Assembly (NCBI GenBank): GCA_963771985.1
Contig: CAVYVO010000003.1
Coordinates: forward strand, 496,001-560,000
Direction: 5' to 3'
Source: Trebonia sp963771985
GTDB lineage: Bacteria > Actinomycetota > Actinomycetes > Streptosporangiales > Streptosporangiaceae
Length of the DNA stretch: 64,000 bases
Shown here: positions 32,471 through 41,016 of the stretch, piece after piece
Position numbering within the stretch: the first letter of the stretch is position 1
How the letters are laid out: each line of letters opens with the position of its first letter
The notes under the pieces: generated by a model
Databases searched by the model: none
Told to the model about the DNA's origin: nothing
The model's input: only the letters and a program-made list of their open reading frames with translations
Made by a program: the position numbers and the translations under genes

Positions 32471-33172
32471 ATGAACAGGGAACGGCTGAAAGGGCACCTG
32501 GATCTCCTGCTGCTTTCCGTGCTCGCCGCGGGTCCGGCCCACGGCTACGCGATCATCACGTCGCTGCGCGCGCGCAGTGACGGCACGTTCGACCTGCCGG
32601 AAGGCACGATCTACCCGGCGCTGCACCGGCTCGAGGACGCCGGCCTGCTGGCCAGCTCGTGGGCGGACGCCGAGGGGCGGCGGCGCCGGGTCTACGCGCT
32701 GACCGGCAAGGGCGAGGCCGCGCTCGCCGCCGAGCGGACCGAGTGGAAGCGGTTCGCCGGCGGCGTGCAGGCCGTGCTGGGGTGGTCGGCGCGCGGCGAA
32801 CGCCGGCCCGGCGAGCAGCGCGCGGGCTGTCCCGGCCTTCCGGCGGGCCAGCGTAACCGATCGCCCGCCTGGGAAGGACGCAATCGGATCCCCGATGCCA
32901 TGGCCCGGCGGGCCGAGAAGGAGGAAGCCATGTCAGCAGCTGGAGAAGGCGACATGCTGGGCTTCGCGCGTGACATCAAGCCCCTGTTCCGGACGAAGGA
33001 CCGCGACTCGATGCTTTCTGCCTTTGACCTGTTCGATTACTCCGACGTCGCGCGCCATGCCGACGCCATCGCCGGCGCCCTGCGAAGCGGGAAGATGCCG
33101 TGCGACGGCGCGTGGCCCGCGTCCCAGGTAGACACGCTCCAGCGCTGGATTGACCAGGGCAAGCCCGCCTAG
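32471..33172 (+). CDS. PadR-family regulator, open frame continues into the next gene
   Basis: The PadR domain (GHLDLLLLSVLAAGPAHGYA, GTIYPALHRLEDAGLLASSW, RRRVYALTGKGEAALAAER) occupies about residues 1-105 from ATG 32471. No stop codon follows: after about 45 low-complexity codons the same frame runs through a second, separately recognisable 80-residue protein and stops only at 33172. Either a natural fusion of 233 residues or loss of the PadR stop by an indel. The strong internal ribosome site argues for two products. Confidence 0.75.
   Translation: MNRERLKGHLDLLLLSVLAAGPAHGYAIITSLRARSDGTFDLPEGTIYPALHRLEDAGLLASSWADAEGRRRRVYALTGKGEAALAAERTEWKRFAGGVQAVLGWSARGERRPGEQRAGCPGLPAGQRNRSPAWEGRNRIPDAMARRAEKEEAMSAAGEGDMLGFARDIKPLFRTKDRDSMLSAFDLFDYSDVARHADAIAGALRSGKMPCDGAWPASQVDTLQRWIDQGKPA
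32930..33172 (+). CDS. Small protein, internal start within the PadR frame
   Basis: 80 residues beginning MSAAGEGDMLGFARDIKPLF. An excellent ribosome-binding site (GAAGGAGGAA) sits 5 bases before the ATG, which shows that this part is translated on its own whether or not the fusion is made. The pattern IKPLFRTKDRDSML, then SGKMPCDGAWPASQ and QRWIDQGKPA resembles the ends of cytochrome-c-like domains that have lost the heme motif. Function unknown. Confidence 0.72.
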   Translation: MSAAGEGDMLGFARDIKPLFRTKDRDSMLSAFDLFDYSDVARHADAIAGALRSGKMPCDGAWPASQVDTLQRWIDQGKPA

Positions 33173-33269
33173 CCCGGCGTTCTCGATACCCCGACCAGCA
33201 GATGATGGCCTGCATGCCGTTGGCGAAGGGCCATCCAGCTGCTGGAGCTGTGCGGCACCTACGGCTACG

Positions 33270-33941
33270 GTGGTGGCTGTGCGCGGTGTGCCGTGGTGGG
33301 GCGTGGTCTCGTCGGCCGCGGCCCCGGTGCTGATGGTCAGCGGGTGGACGGTTGCCGCCGGGCTGCAGCCGCGCTCGTTCGACCCGGTTGCCCAGCCAGT
33401 CAGCGCGCTGGCCGCGCTGGGCGCTGCCGACCGGTGGGTGATGACGCTGACTTTTGTGGTGGTTGGCGCCTGCGACCTGGTCACCGGGCTGGCGCTGCGG
33501 CCGGCCCGGGCGCCGGGACGGCTGATCCTGATGGCCGGGGCCGTAGCGGGCGTGCTGGTAGCGGCGAACCCGGAGCATCCCGGGAGCAGCTTTCCGCTGC
33601 CGCACATGATCTGGGCAGCGGCCGGGTGCGCCGCGCTGGTGGCCTGGCCGGCGGGGGCCTGGCGGCGGGGGCGCTCGGTACCGTGGGGCTTGCGGCCGGC
33701 GGTATCGGCCGCTGCGGTGGCGGTGTTGCTGGCCCTGCTGGCCTGGTTCGGCGCGGAGCTGATCACCGGGGCCGGGCAGGCCGGCCTGGCCGAGCGCATC
33801 TTCGGCGCCGCGCAGGCGCTGTGGCCGCTGGCGGTGGTTGCGTCCTGTCGCCGTGCCGCCAGGACGGGCACCGGGCCCATCGTGTTCCGAGGTGTCCCGC
33901 CAGTGATCGCCAAACGGCTGTCCGGTGCCCGGACGCAATAG
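33270..33941 (+). CDS. DUF998-type membrane protein
   Basis: About 223 residues, from one of several GTG codons (33270 or 33279). Six hydrophobic segments, with the family piece GLQPRSFDPVAQPVSALAAL in the first loop, VMTLTFVVVGACDLVTGLAL, and WAAAGCAALVAWPAGAW. DUF998 proteins are uncharacterised membrane proteins. It starts about 100 bases after the PadR frame ends and may share its transcript. Confidence 0.78.
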   Translation: MVAVRGVPWWGVVSSAAAPVLMVSGWTVAAGLQPRSFDPVAQPVSALAALGAADRWVMTLTFVVVGACDLVTGLALRPARAPGRLILMAGAVAGVLVAANPEHPGSSFPLPHMIWAAAGCAALVAWPAGAWRRGRSVPWGLRPAVSAAAVAVLLALLAWFGAELITGAGQAGLAERIFGAAQALWPLAVVASCRRAARTGTGPIVFRGVPPVIAKRLSGARTQ

Positions 33942-33953
33942 CAGGAGACCCAG

Positions 33954-34373
33954 ATGTCCGCCTACCCCGTTCTGATGCACACCGCTCTCGACGCCACCGA
34001 CTGCCGCGGTCTCGCGGAGTTCTACCGGCAATTCCTCGGTCTGCGGTACCGCCCCGGCGATGAGGTCCCCGCCGACGGCAGCGGCGATGACCCGGACTGG
34101 CTGGTCCTGCTCGACCCGGCGGGACACCGCGTGTTCGCTTTCCAGCGGGTCCCGGCCCTCGCGCGACCGACCTGGCCCGCGCACGATATACCGAAGCAGA
34201 TGCATCACGACTTCCGCGTCCCCAGCATCGGGGAACTGCAGCGCCAGCGGCAGCGCGCCGAGGAACTCGGGGCCACCCTGCTGTACGACCGCACTGACAA
34301 CGACGCTGAGCCGTTGTATGTGCTCGCCGATCCCGCCGGACATCCCTTCTGCCTTCTCGTCGGTTTCGAGTGA
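33954..34373 (+). CDS. VOC-superfamily (glyoxalase-like) protein
   Basis: 139 residues with two beta-alpha-beta-beta-beta modules: VLMHTALDATDCRGLAEFYR, then LVLLDPAGHRVFAFQRV, MHHDFRVPSIGELQRQRQRA and YVLADPAGHPFCLLVG. It matches the glyoxalase-like domain (PF18029) group common in actinomycetes. Metal ligands are incomplete, and no substrate can be named. It lies 12 bases after the DUF998 gene. Confidence 0.85.
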   Translation: MSAYPVLMHTALDATDCRGLAEFYRQFLGLRYRPGDEVPADGSGDDPDWLVLLDPAGHRVFAFQRVPALARPTWPAHDIPKQMHHDFRVPSIGELQRQRQRAEELGATLLYDRTDNDAEPLYVLADPAGHPFCLLVGFE

Positions 34374-34476
34374 GCCGGGGACAGCTTCCCCGCGGTGATA
34401 TTCGCCGTAGATCCTTGCTGGCCCGCCACTGTAGCCTCATCTCAGCAGCGGTGCAGGTCACGGTGGAGGAGGAAGC

Positions 34477-36027
34477 GTGTTCGCACGCCAGCAGGCCATG
34501 GCCCACCCTGACAAGCCGGCCATCATCATGGCCTCGTCAGGAGAAACTGTCACCTTCGGCGAGTACGAGGCCCGCAGCAACCGGGTAGCGCACCTGTTGC
34601 GGGATGCCGGACTGCGGCGGGGAGACCATATCGCGGTCTTCATCGAGAACAGCTCTCAGCTGCTTGAAATCGAGGGAGGCGCCGAACGGACCGGCCTGTA
34701 CTACTCCTTGATCAATACCTACCTCGGCGTCGGCGAGGTGGCCTACGTCGTGGCCAACTCGCAGGCAAAAGTGCTGTTCAGCTCGGCCGCCAGGCGAGAG
34801 GTGGCCGAGGCCGCCGCCGCGAAGTGCCCCGGTCTTGACCGCATGCTGATGACCGGCCCGGGCCCCCTGCCCGCCGGCTGGGAACCCTATGACGCGGTGG
34901 TCGCCAGGTACCCCGCTGCCCCGGTACCCGGCGAGTCGCTCGGCGCGGCCATGCTGTACTCATCGGGCACGACCGGCCAGCCCAAGGGCGTCCTGCGCGA
35001 TCTGCCGGAGGGCGGCCCCGACGAGCCGCTGCCGGTGATGGAGTTCGTGCGGGCCATGTTCGGGTTCCGCGAGGGCATGACCTACCTCAGCCCGGCACCG
35101 CTGTATCACTCGGCGCCCCAGGCGAGCGTGGCGGCAGCACTGCGCCTTGGGTGCACGACTATCGTGATGGAGCATTTCGATCCCGAGCAGTGGCTGGCTC
35201 TTGTCGAGCGCTACCGGGTGACCCACTGCCAGATGGTGCCGGTGATGTTCAGCCGGCTGCTCCGCCTCCCTGGCGAAGTGCGGGCACGATACGACACCTC
35301 ATCGCTGGAGTGCATCGTCCATGCGGCCGCACCGTGCCCCGTCCCTGTCAAGCAGGCAATGATCGACTGGCTCGGCCCCATCATCACCGAGTACTACGGG
35401 GCGACGGAGGCCAACGGCTTCACGTTCTGCACCACCGCCGAATGGCTCGCATATCCCGGCACTGTCGGCCGTCCCATCCTCGGAGAACTGTTCATCATGG
35501 ACGGCGAGGGCGGGGAGTGCCCGGCCGGGACTGACGGGACTATCTGGTTCCGCGGCGCGACCGCGTTCGAGTACTTCCAGGATCCGGTGAAAACCGCCGA
35601 AAGCCGCTCCAGCGACGGTGCGGCCAGCGCTGTCGGGGATATCGGCCACGTCGACGAGGACGGGTACCTGTATCTGACCGACCGGAAGAGTTACATGATC
35701 ATCTCCGGCGGGGTCAACATCTATCCGCAGGAAACCGAGAACATCCTGTCCGCTCATCCAGCCGTCCAGGACGTGGCGGTCATCGGCGTCCCGAACGACG
35801 ATCTCGGCGAGGAGGTCAAGGCGGTGGTACAGCTCGCTGACCCAGCCGCTGCCGGGTCCCAGCTCGCACAGGACCTGATCGCCTACTGCAGGGACAGGCT
35901 CGCCCACTTCAAGTGCCCGCGGACCGTCGACTTCGTGCCCGAGCTCCCCCGGTCGGAGACGGGGAAGCTATACAAGCGCATTCTGCGAGATGCCTACTGG
36001 GCCGGTCATCAGTCCTCGATCGTTTGA
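34477..36027 (+). CDS. AMP-dependent acyl-CoA synthetase/ligase
   Basis: 516 residues from GTG 34477 after GGAGGAGGAAG. Complete ANL-superfamily motif set: phosphate loop LYSSGTTGQPKGV, YYGATEANGF, hinge region DGYLYLTDRKSYMIISGG, and the adenylation lysine in SETGKLYKR. It activates a carboxylic acid to the CoA thioester through an acyl-AMP. Substrate not determined; it resembles the FadD13/long-chain or CaiC-like group. The stop codon lies at the boundary of the TnpB element that follows, so the last residues may have been altered by the insertion. Confidence 0.92.
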   Translation: MFARQQAMAHPDKPAIIMASSGETVTFGEYEARSNRVAHLLRDAGLRRGDHIAVFIENSSQLLEIEGGAERTGLYYSLINTYLGVGEVAYVVANSQAKVLFSSAARREVAEAAAAKCPGLDRMLMTGPGPLPAGWEPYDAVVARYPAAPVPGESLGAAMLYSSGTTGQPKGVLRDLPEGGPDEPLPVMEFVRAMFGFREGMTYLSPAPLYHSAPQASVAAALRLGCTTIVMEHFDPEQWLALVERYRVTHCQMVPVMFSRLLRLPGEVRARYDTSSLECIVHAAAPCPVPVKQAMIDWLGPIITEYYGATEANGFTFCTTAEWLAYPGTVGRPILGELFIMDGEGGECPAGTDGTIWFRGATAFEYFQDPVKTAESRSSDGAASAVGDIGHVDEDGYLYLTDRKSYMIISGGVNIYPQETENILSAHPAVQDVAVIGVPNDDLGEEVKAVVQLADPAAAGSQLAQDLIAYCRDRLAHFKCPRTVDFVPELPRSETGKLYKRILRDAYWAGHQSSIV

Positions 36028-36033
36028 CGCGCT

Positions 36034-36054
36034 CCCCGCCCTGAAGGGGCGGGG
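36034..36054 (-). other. Element right-end hairpin, probable 3' part of the TnpB guide RNA
   Basis: CCCCGCCC-TGAA-GGGGCGGGG forms an 8-bp stem just outside the tnpB stop. In IS605-type elements this end is recognised by TnpA, and the transcript across it, extending into the flank, is the omega RNA. If so, the guide portion here would read from the end of the acyl-CoA synthetase gene. Confidence 0.6.
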
Positions 36055-36071
36055 ATTCAGCCCGTGCCGCT

Positions 36072-37268
36072 TCATCCGGCACTTCTGCGGCTTCCCGTTT
36101 CACCGGCTGGTGCCAGCGTTGCCGCTGGTCTTACCTGGCCTCCGCGGGCGGTTAGCGCCTCCCTGCGTCCCAGGGCGGCTATGTTCTTCGCGGCGTTCAC
36201 GTCCCGGTCGTGGACGGTCCCGCACGCCTGGCATTCCCATTCGCGGATGTGAAGCGGCTTAGGTCCGTCCTTGACTCCGCACGCGCTGCACATCTGGCTA
36301 GTCGGCTCGAACCTGCCGATGCGCCGGAACTCCCGGCCGTGCAGCCTCGCCTTGTATTCGAGCATGCCGGTGAACGCGGACCAGCCCGCGTCGTGGACCG
36401 ACTTCGCCATGCGTGTGCGGGCGAGTCCTTTCACCGCGAGGTCTTCCACGGTCACCGCTTGGTTGTCGCGGATGATCTGCGTGGAGAGCTTGTGGTGGAA
36501 GTCCCGGCGCGCGTCCTTGACCCGTGCATGCGCCCGCGCGACTCGCGCGCGGGCCTTCTCCCTGTTCGCGCTGCCTTTCTGCTTGCGGGACAGGTCCCGC
36601 TGCGCCTTCTTGAGCTTCTTCTCCGCGCGCCGCAGGAAACGCGGCGCGGTGACCTTCGTGCCGTCGTCAATGACCGCGAAGTGGCCGAGTCCGAGGTCGA
36701 TGCCGCATTCCCGGCCTGTCGCGGGCAGCGGTTCGCGGCTGGTCTCGACTACGAAGGAGGCGAAGAACCGCCCCGCCGCGTCCCTGATCACCGTGACCGA
36801 GGCCGGTGCCGCCGGGAGGGCGCGAGACCAGCGCACGGACACGTCCCCGACCTTCGGCAGCCTGAGCCTTCCGTTGTCCAGCACCCGGAACCGCGCGTTG
36901 GCCGTGAACCTGATCGCCTGACGTGAGTCTTTCCGTGACCGGAACCGGGGCGGCGCGATCCGCGCGCCTTTGCGTTTCCCGGTGACCGACGCGAAGAAAT
37001 TCCGGTAGGCCGCGTTCAGGTCGGCTAGCGCCTGCTGCAAGACGACCGACGACACTTCGCTGAGCCACGCCCGCTCGGGCGTGTCCTTGGACGCGGTGAG
37101 CCGCGCGGACATCGCCGCGTCCGTGATGTACGGCTCTCCCGCCGCATATGCCGCCTGGCGTGCGGCGAGCGCGTCGTTGAACACCACCCGCGCGCACCCG
37201 AACGCCCGCGCGAGCGCTTCACGCTGCGCGGGGTCCGGGTACAGGCGATAGGAGTAACGAAGCAGCAC
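36072..37268 (-). CDS. tnpB: TnpB RNA-guided nuclease/IS605 OrfB
   Basis: About 398 residues from GTG 37268 (LLRYSYRLYPDPAQREALAR); the frame is open 31 codons further up. Intact RuvC catalytic residues: aspartate in CGIDLGLGHFAVI, glutamate in VTVEDLAVKGLA, aspartate in VHDRDVNAAKNIAALG. Zinc ribbon CSACG...CQACG. All domains are complete, so it is a candidate active nuclease. A basic helix-rich segment (LRRAEKKLKKAQRDLSRKQ) is also typical. TnpB promotes retention of the element by cutting empty sites. Confidence 0.94.
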   Translation of the reverse strand: MLLRYSYRLYPDPAQREALARAFGCARVVFNDALAARQAAYAAGEPYITDAAMSARLTASKDTPERAWLSEVSSVVLQQALADLNAAYRNFFASVTGKRKGARIAPPRFRSRKDSRQAIRFTANARFRVLDNGRLRLPKVGDVSVRWSRALPAAPASVTVIRDAAGRFFASFVVETSREPLPATGRECGIDLGLGHFAVIDDGTKVTAPRFLRRAEKKLKKAQRDLSRKQKGSANREKARARVARAHARVKDARRDFHHKLSTQIIRDNQAVTVEDLAVKGLARTRMAKSVHDAGWSAFTGMLEYKARLHGREFRRIGRFEPTSQMCSACGVKDGPKPLHIREWECQACGTVHDRDVNAAKNIAALGRREALTARGGQVRPAATLAPAGETGSRRSAG

Positions 37269-37507
37269 GCGTCCAGGATGACAGGCGCCACCGACAAAAC
37301 AGGAAGGGACCGACTTCGCCGGGCCCGTCAGCGCACCGCCATTTCGGTCCTGTGGCGGCACATCGAGCAGCAGAGACCGGCCCGCCTGACTGCGGGCTGA
37401 GGTCCGGCCGCTTTCACCACCGGCCTGAAAGCCGGCGCACTAGCGGCCGACTTGGTAGCGGCAACCATGCTGGCAGGTCACGGTCGGGGCGGACGTAGGA
37501 TCGCGGC

Positions 37508-37858
37508 GTGATCACTGGAATGCACGCAATCGTGTTCTCCCCGCAAGCCGAGAAGGTCCGTGCGTTCTTCGCCGACGTCCTCGGCATGCCGTCGGCGGAC
37601 GCGGGAGGAGGCTGGCTTATCTTCGCCCTGCCCCCGGCCGAGCTCGCGGTTCATCCGGCGGACGGTGCGAGCCGTCATGAGCTTTACCTGATGTGCGACG
37701 ACATCCGGGCCACCCTCGCCGAGTTGAGGGGCAAGGGAGCTGAAGTGGCACGGGATGTCTCCGATCAGGGCTGGGGGCTGCTTGCGGCAATCCGCCTGCC
37801 CGACGGCTCGGAGTTCCCCGTTTACGAGCCCCGGCACCCATCGCCTCCCCGGCACTGA
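37508..37858 (+). CDS. VOC-superfamily protein
   Basis: 116 residues from a GTG. Single glyoxalase-like module pair: MHAIVFSPQAEKVRAFFADV, GWLIFALPPAELAVHP, HELYLMCDDIRATLAELRGK, and IRLPDGSEFPVYEPRHP. The H...E positions expected of a metal site are partly present (H near the start, E in FPVYEP). Substrate unknown. Stands alone, converging on the GlsB-like gene. Confidence 0.84.
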   Translation: MITGMHAIVFSPQAEKVRAFFADVLGMPSADAGGGWLIFALPPAELAVHPADGASRHELYLMCDDIRATLAELRGKGAEVARDVSDQGWGLLAAIRLPDGSEFPVYEPRHPSPPRH

Positions 37859-37902
37859 ATGGGCGTTCGGGGAGCACCGCTGTCTCGGGTGCTCTGTGGT
37901 CG

Positions 37903-38184
37903 TCAGTAGCGGCGGCGGCCGGGTTCCAGCCCGGTAAGGCGCAGCAGGAGCAGCAGCACCCACGCGCCGATGATCGACCCGATGAGGCCGACGGTGTGGA
38001 AGCTGTGCACGCTGAGCGAGTGGTACTGGATCAGGTTCTGCAGGAACCCGCCCACGAAAGAGCCGGCGATACCGAGCACGATGGTGCCGAGGATGCCGAG
38101 CGGGTCACGGCCGGGCATGAGCAGGCGCGCGATCGCGCCGACGATGAACCCGACGATCAGCAGCACGATGATGAAGGCGACCAT
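37903..38184 (-). CDS. GlsB/YeaQ/YmgE-family membrane protein
   Basis: 93 residues from the ATG at 38184 with AAGGGAG upstream. Three hydrophobic helices: VAFIIVLLIVGFIVGAIARL, then PGRDPLGILGTIVLGIAGSF, and VGLIGSIIGAWVLLLLLRL. The LLMPGRDPLG loop is the family signature. These small proteins are linked with transglycosylase-associated stress response in the inner membrane; mechanism unknown. Confidence 0.9.
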   Translation of the reverse strand: MVAFIIVLLIVGFIVGAIARLLMPGRDPLGILGTIVLGIAGSFVGGFLQNLIQYHSLSVHSFHTVGLIGSIIGAWVLLLLLRLTGLEPGRRRY

Positions 38185-38261
38185 ACCGGTAAGACTCCCT
38201 TCTGGCAAAGTCACGATATGTCGTGTTGGAAGCGAGCGCAAACGCCGTGGCAGGTGACGAG

Positions 38262-39437
38262 CTAGCTGCCCGGATTCCACGGCAGCCGGTAGGCGCGGTA
38301 GGTGGCCACGCCGTCGGGGAGCTTGGCGTTGAACAGCAGCTTTCCTGACGGGCTGAACTCGGAGAAGTACGACAGCCCGCCCCAGCTGACGAACAGGTCG
38401 CCGTTCTTGGTCGTCTGCGCGTTGCCGGTCGCGCCCGCCGTCAGGCCCTCCGGCTGGTTCACGGACTTGATCAGCGTCGCCGTGCCGGTGGCCAGGTCCA
38501 GGCTGATCGTGACCGCGCGGCTGGCGGGGTACAGGGCCGACCGCCCGTCGGACTCGTCGTCGAAAACCGTGTACACGTTGCCGCCGAGCGCCTCGGGGTC
38601 GTGCTGGAACGCGAAGATCTCCCCGGCGCTGTCCAGTTTCTGGCCGGGCGCGGCCTTGACGGCGAACGTGCTGTGCTTGCCGCCGAGCTGCCACATCATC
38701 GCCCCGGTGCGGAGGTTCACCTTGTAGATGGTCCAGGTGAAGCGCGAGCTGATCAGCAAGTTGCCGTCGGTGTCGAGGTGGACGGCGTTGATGTGAAACC
38801 AGTCCCATGGCTGGCCCGGCTGCGGCATCGGCGCGTGGCTGTCGCCGTAGGGCACGTGGCCGGCGCTCACCCACTGGAACAGCAGCTTGCCGGTCTTGAT
38901 GTCGATCTCCTGCACGACGCCGTCCACCACCGGCTGGTGCGCGGACAGGCCGAGCGAGGTCAGGTTGGCGGTGCCGATCGTGTCAGCGAGGATCAGCGCG
39001 GTGTTCCACGGCGTGATCAGGAACTCGTGGAAGTCGGGTATATACCCGTTCGCCGGCCTGACGGTGGCGATCTGCTGGTAGCGGTCGTTGTAGATAACGT
39101 CCTCGCCGCCGTTGCCGCCGCCCTGGAACCAGGTCAGCGCCGGCTTGCCCAGGTAGGCCTGGGTGCGGAAGTCGGTGGCGAACGTGCCCGCCGGCAGCCG
39201 GTGGAACCAGAGCACCTTGCCGGTGATGCTGACGATCTCCGGTCCGGTGCCGTACCGGCCGCCGCCTTGCGGGGCAAGGAAGATGTCGCCGTTTCCGTTG
39301 TCCGCGCCCTTGGTCAGCACCGTGACCGGAGGTGCTTGCGTGCTCGCTGCCGCTGTCGCCGCCGGTCCGGACGAGCACGACAGGACCGCGGCGCACAGCG
39401 CGCCAGTCGCCAGTGCCGCGGCTGCCTTGAACTTCAC
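38262..39437 (-). CDS. Exported arylsulfotransferase-family (ASST-like) beta-propeller protein
   Basis: 391 residues. Signal peptide with a possible lipobox (LCAAVLSCSSG), then a propeller with the family pieces FHEFLITPWNTALILADT, WDWFHINAVHLDTDGNLLIS, MMWQLGGKHSTF, and FAFQHDPEALGGNVYTVFDD. This is the PF14269 group, secreted in actinomycetes and sometimes called arylsulfotransferase-like; sulfotransfer by this group has not been shown in general. It is likely at the cell surface. Confidence 0.87.
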   Translation of the reverse strand: MKFKAAAALATGALCAAVLSCSSGPAATAAASTQAPPVTVLTKGADNGNGDIFLAPQGGGRYGTGPEIVSITGKVLWFHRLPAGTFATDFRTQAYLGKPALTWFQGGGNGGEDVIYNDRYQQIATVRPANGYIPDFHEFLITPWNTALILADTIGTANLTSLGLSAHQPVVDGVVQEIDIKTGKLLFQWVSAGHVPYGDSHAPMPQPGQPWDWFHINAVHLDTDGNLLISSRFTWTIYKVNLRTGAMMWQLGGKHSTFAVKAAPGQKLDSAGEIFAFQHDPEALGGNVYTVFDDESDGRSALYPASRAVTISLDLATGTATLIKSVNQPEGLTAGATGNAQTTKNGDLFVSWGGLSYFSEFSPSGKLLFNAKLPDGVATYRAYRLPWNPGS

Positions 39438-39573
39438 GAGACCCTCCGAGACAACTCGCCGCCCGGCCGGAAACTCCCCTCACGCCCTATAACGAGCAAC
39501 TCACCCCGCCGTTCCCGCCATGCGGCGGCTAGTTATCGCCGGCGTCGTGAGCGGGGATTGAGCGGGGATGTTG

Positions 39574-41016
39574 TCACCGGGTGGCGGGGCTGGCTTCGAC
39601 CCGGGCGAGCGCGGTGTCGGGGGCGGACCTTGACCACAGGTCGCCGGCCCGGACGACGGCGGTGATGTCGCGCAGCGCGCGGTGGTCGGCGACCGGGTCG
39701 CTGGCCAGCAGCACCAGGTCCGCGCGGTAGCCGGGTGCTACCCGGCCGGCCACGGAGGCGAGGCCGAAGAACCTGGCGGGTGCCGAGGTGGCGGCTTGCA
39801 GGATCGTCAGCGGCGCCAGGCCCGCCGCGGCCAGCAGGTCGAACTCATCGTGCAGGGCGAAGCCGGGGATGACCCAGCCCGCGCCGTTGGCATCGGTCCC
39901 GGCCAGCAGCGGGACGCCCGCGTCGGAGAGCGTCTTGGTGAGCCGCAGCTGGACCGGCCAGTGCGCGCGCAGTGCCTGGCGGGTGGCCTCCGGCAGCCCG
40001 GCGAACTTGGCGGCTGACTTGCGCCAGCGGGCCACCTCGCCGGGTGCGATGAAGCGCAGCCGGGGGTCGGCGCTGTGCTCGGGCTCGCCGGGGAACTGCT
40101 GGGTGTGCAGGCGGATCAGCGTGGGGCAGTGCCAGGTCTGCTGCTCGACGAACAGCGCGGCGAGGTCAAGGGCGCGCTGCTCGTCGAAGGACCCGTCGGC
40201 GAGCTCGAGGCTGCGGGCGTCCGCCGGCTTGGTGAGGACCGCGGGATTGACGACGAGTTCGCGCAGTACCCGGTCGAGCACCCGGTTCATGCCGGGAAGC
40301 TTGAGCTTCGGCAGCTTGATGGTGCGCGGGGGAGCGGACCGGATCTCCGCCTCGCAGGTGCAGGTGGCGGCGAAGACGGTGACGCCGGGGCCCAGGTGCT
40401 CGATGCACCGCATCCCGCCGCGGGCCGCGTCGCGGGGGTCGACGTCGCCGGGCAGGTGGCCGGCCAGCGGTATGCCGACGCGGTTGGCCTCGGCCAGCGC
40501 GGCGAGGAACGAGTCGTGGCTGGTCATGCCGGCCTTGATGAAGTCGGCACCCTGCTCCTGCTGGGAGCGCACCTCGGCCGCCGCGTCCGCGGGCGCGGCC
40601 GAGTTCAGCGGCGTGAGCAGCGCGCCGGGCGTGGCAAGCAGCGCCGGGGCGCCGGGCGGCGCGGGCAGCCGCCCGTCTCGCCGGTCTTTGAGCAGCTTCG
40701 GGCTGCCGGACATCTGGCGGAACCCGGTGACGCCGTTGGCGAGCATCAGCGCATACGCGCCGGCCACCTGGCCGGGGTCGTTGAGCGCGTGGGCATGGGA
40801 GTCCACGTAGCCGGGCACGGCGAACGCGCCGTTGCCTTCCACTACGGTGACGCCGGCCGCGTCCTGGCCTGTCGCGCCGATGCCCGCGATCGTTCCGCCG
40901 GCGATGCGGATGTCCTGGCCGCCGGTGCGGCCGCCGTCGGTGACGTCGACGACGGTGACATCGCGCAGGATGAACTCTCCGGCCGCGTCCGGCGCCCCGA
41001 CGTAGTCAGCGCTCAT
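39574..41016 (-). CDS. Metal-dependent amidohydrolase
   Basis: 480 residues of the imidazolonepropionase-like group. Metal site marks: VPGYVDSHAHALNDPG (HxH), the lysine in ADFIKAGMT, histidines in GIPLAGHLPG and CIEHLGPG, and the catalytic aspartate in LLAGTDANGAG. It hydrolyses a C-N bond in a substrate that cannot be named. Its start overlaps the stop of the GntR gene by four bases, so it is under the same promoter and likely belongs to the aromatic degradation unit on the other strand. Confidence 0.9.
   Translation of the reverse strand: MSADYVGAPDAAGEFILRDVTVVDVTDGGRTGGQDIRIAGGTIAGIGATGQDAAGVTVVEGNGAFAVPGYVDSHAHALNDPGQVAGAYALMLANGVTGFRQMSGSPKLLKDRRDGRLPAPPGAPALLATPGALLTPLNSAAPADAAAEVRSQQEQGADFIKAGMTSHDSFLAALAEANRVGIPLAGHLPGDVDPRDAARGGMRCIEHLGPGVTVFAATCTCEAEIRSAPPRTIKLPKLKLPGMNRVLDRVLRELVVNPAVLTKPADARSLELADGSFDEQRALDLAALFVEQQTWHCPTLIRLHTQQFPGEPEHSADPRLRFIAPGEVARWRKSAAKFAGLPEATRQALRAHWPVQLRLTKTLSDAGVPLLAGTDANGAGWVIPGFALHDEFDLLAAAGLAPLTILQAATSAPARFFGLASVAGRVAPGYRADLVLLASDPVADHRALRDITAVVRAGDLWSRSAPDTALARVEASPATR

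Larger units (their letters stand above)
36024..37440 (-). mobile_element. IS200/IS605-type element carrying only tnpB
   Basis: The right end is clear: TTGA at 36024-36027 (TCAA on the element strand) next to the typical GC-rich end hairpin. No tnpA gene accompanies the tnpB. The left end is uncertain; small hairpins at 37381-37396 (CCCGC/GCGGG) and 37420-37435 (CCGGC/GCCGG) are the best candidates, so the left coordinate is approximate. Confidence 0.72.
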
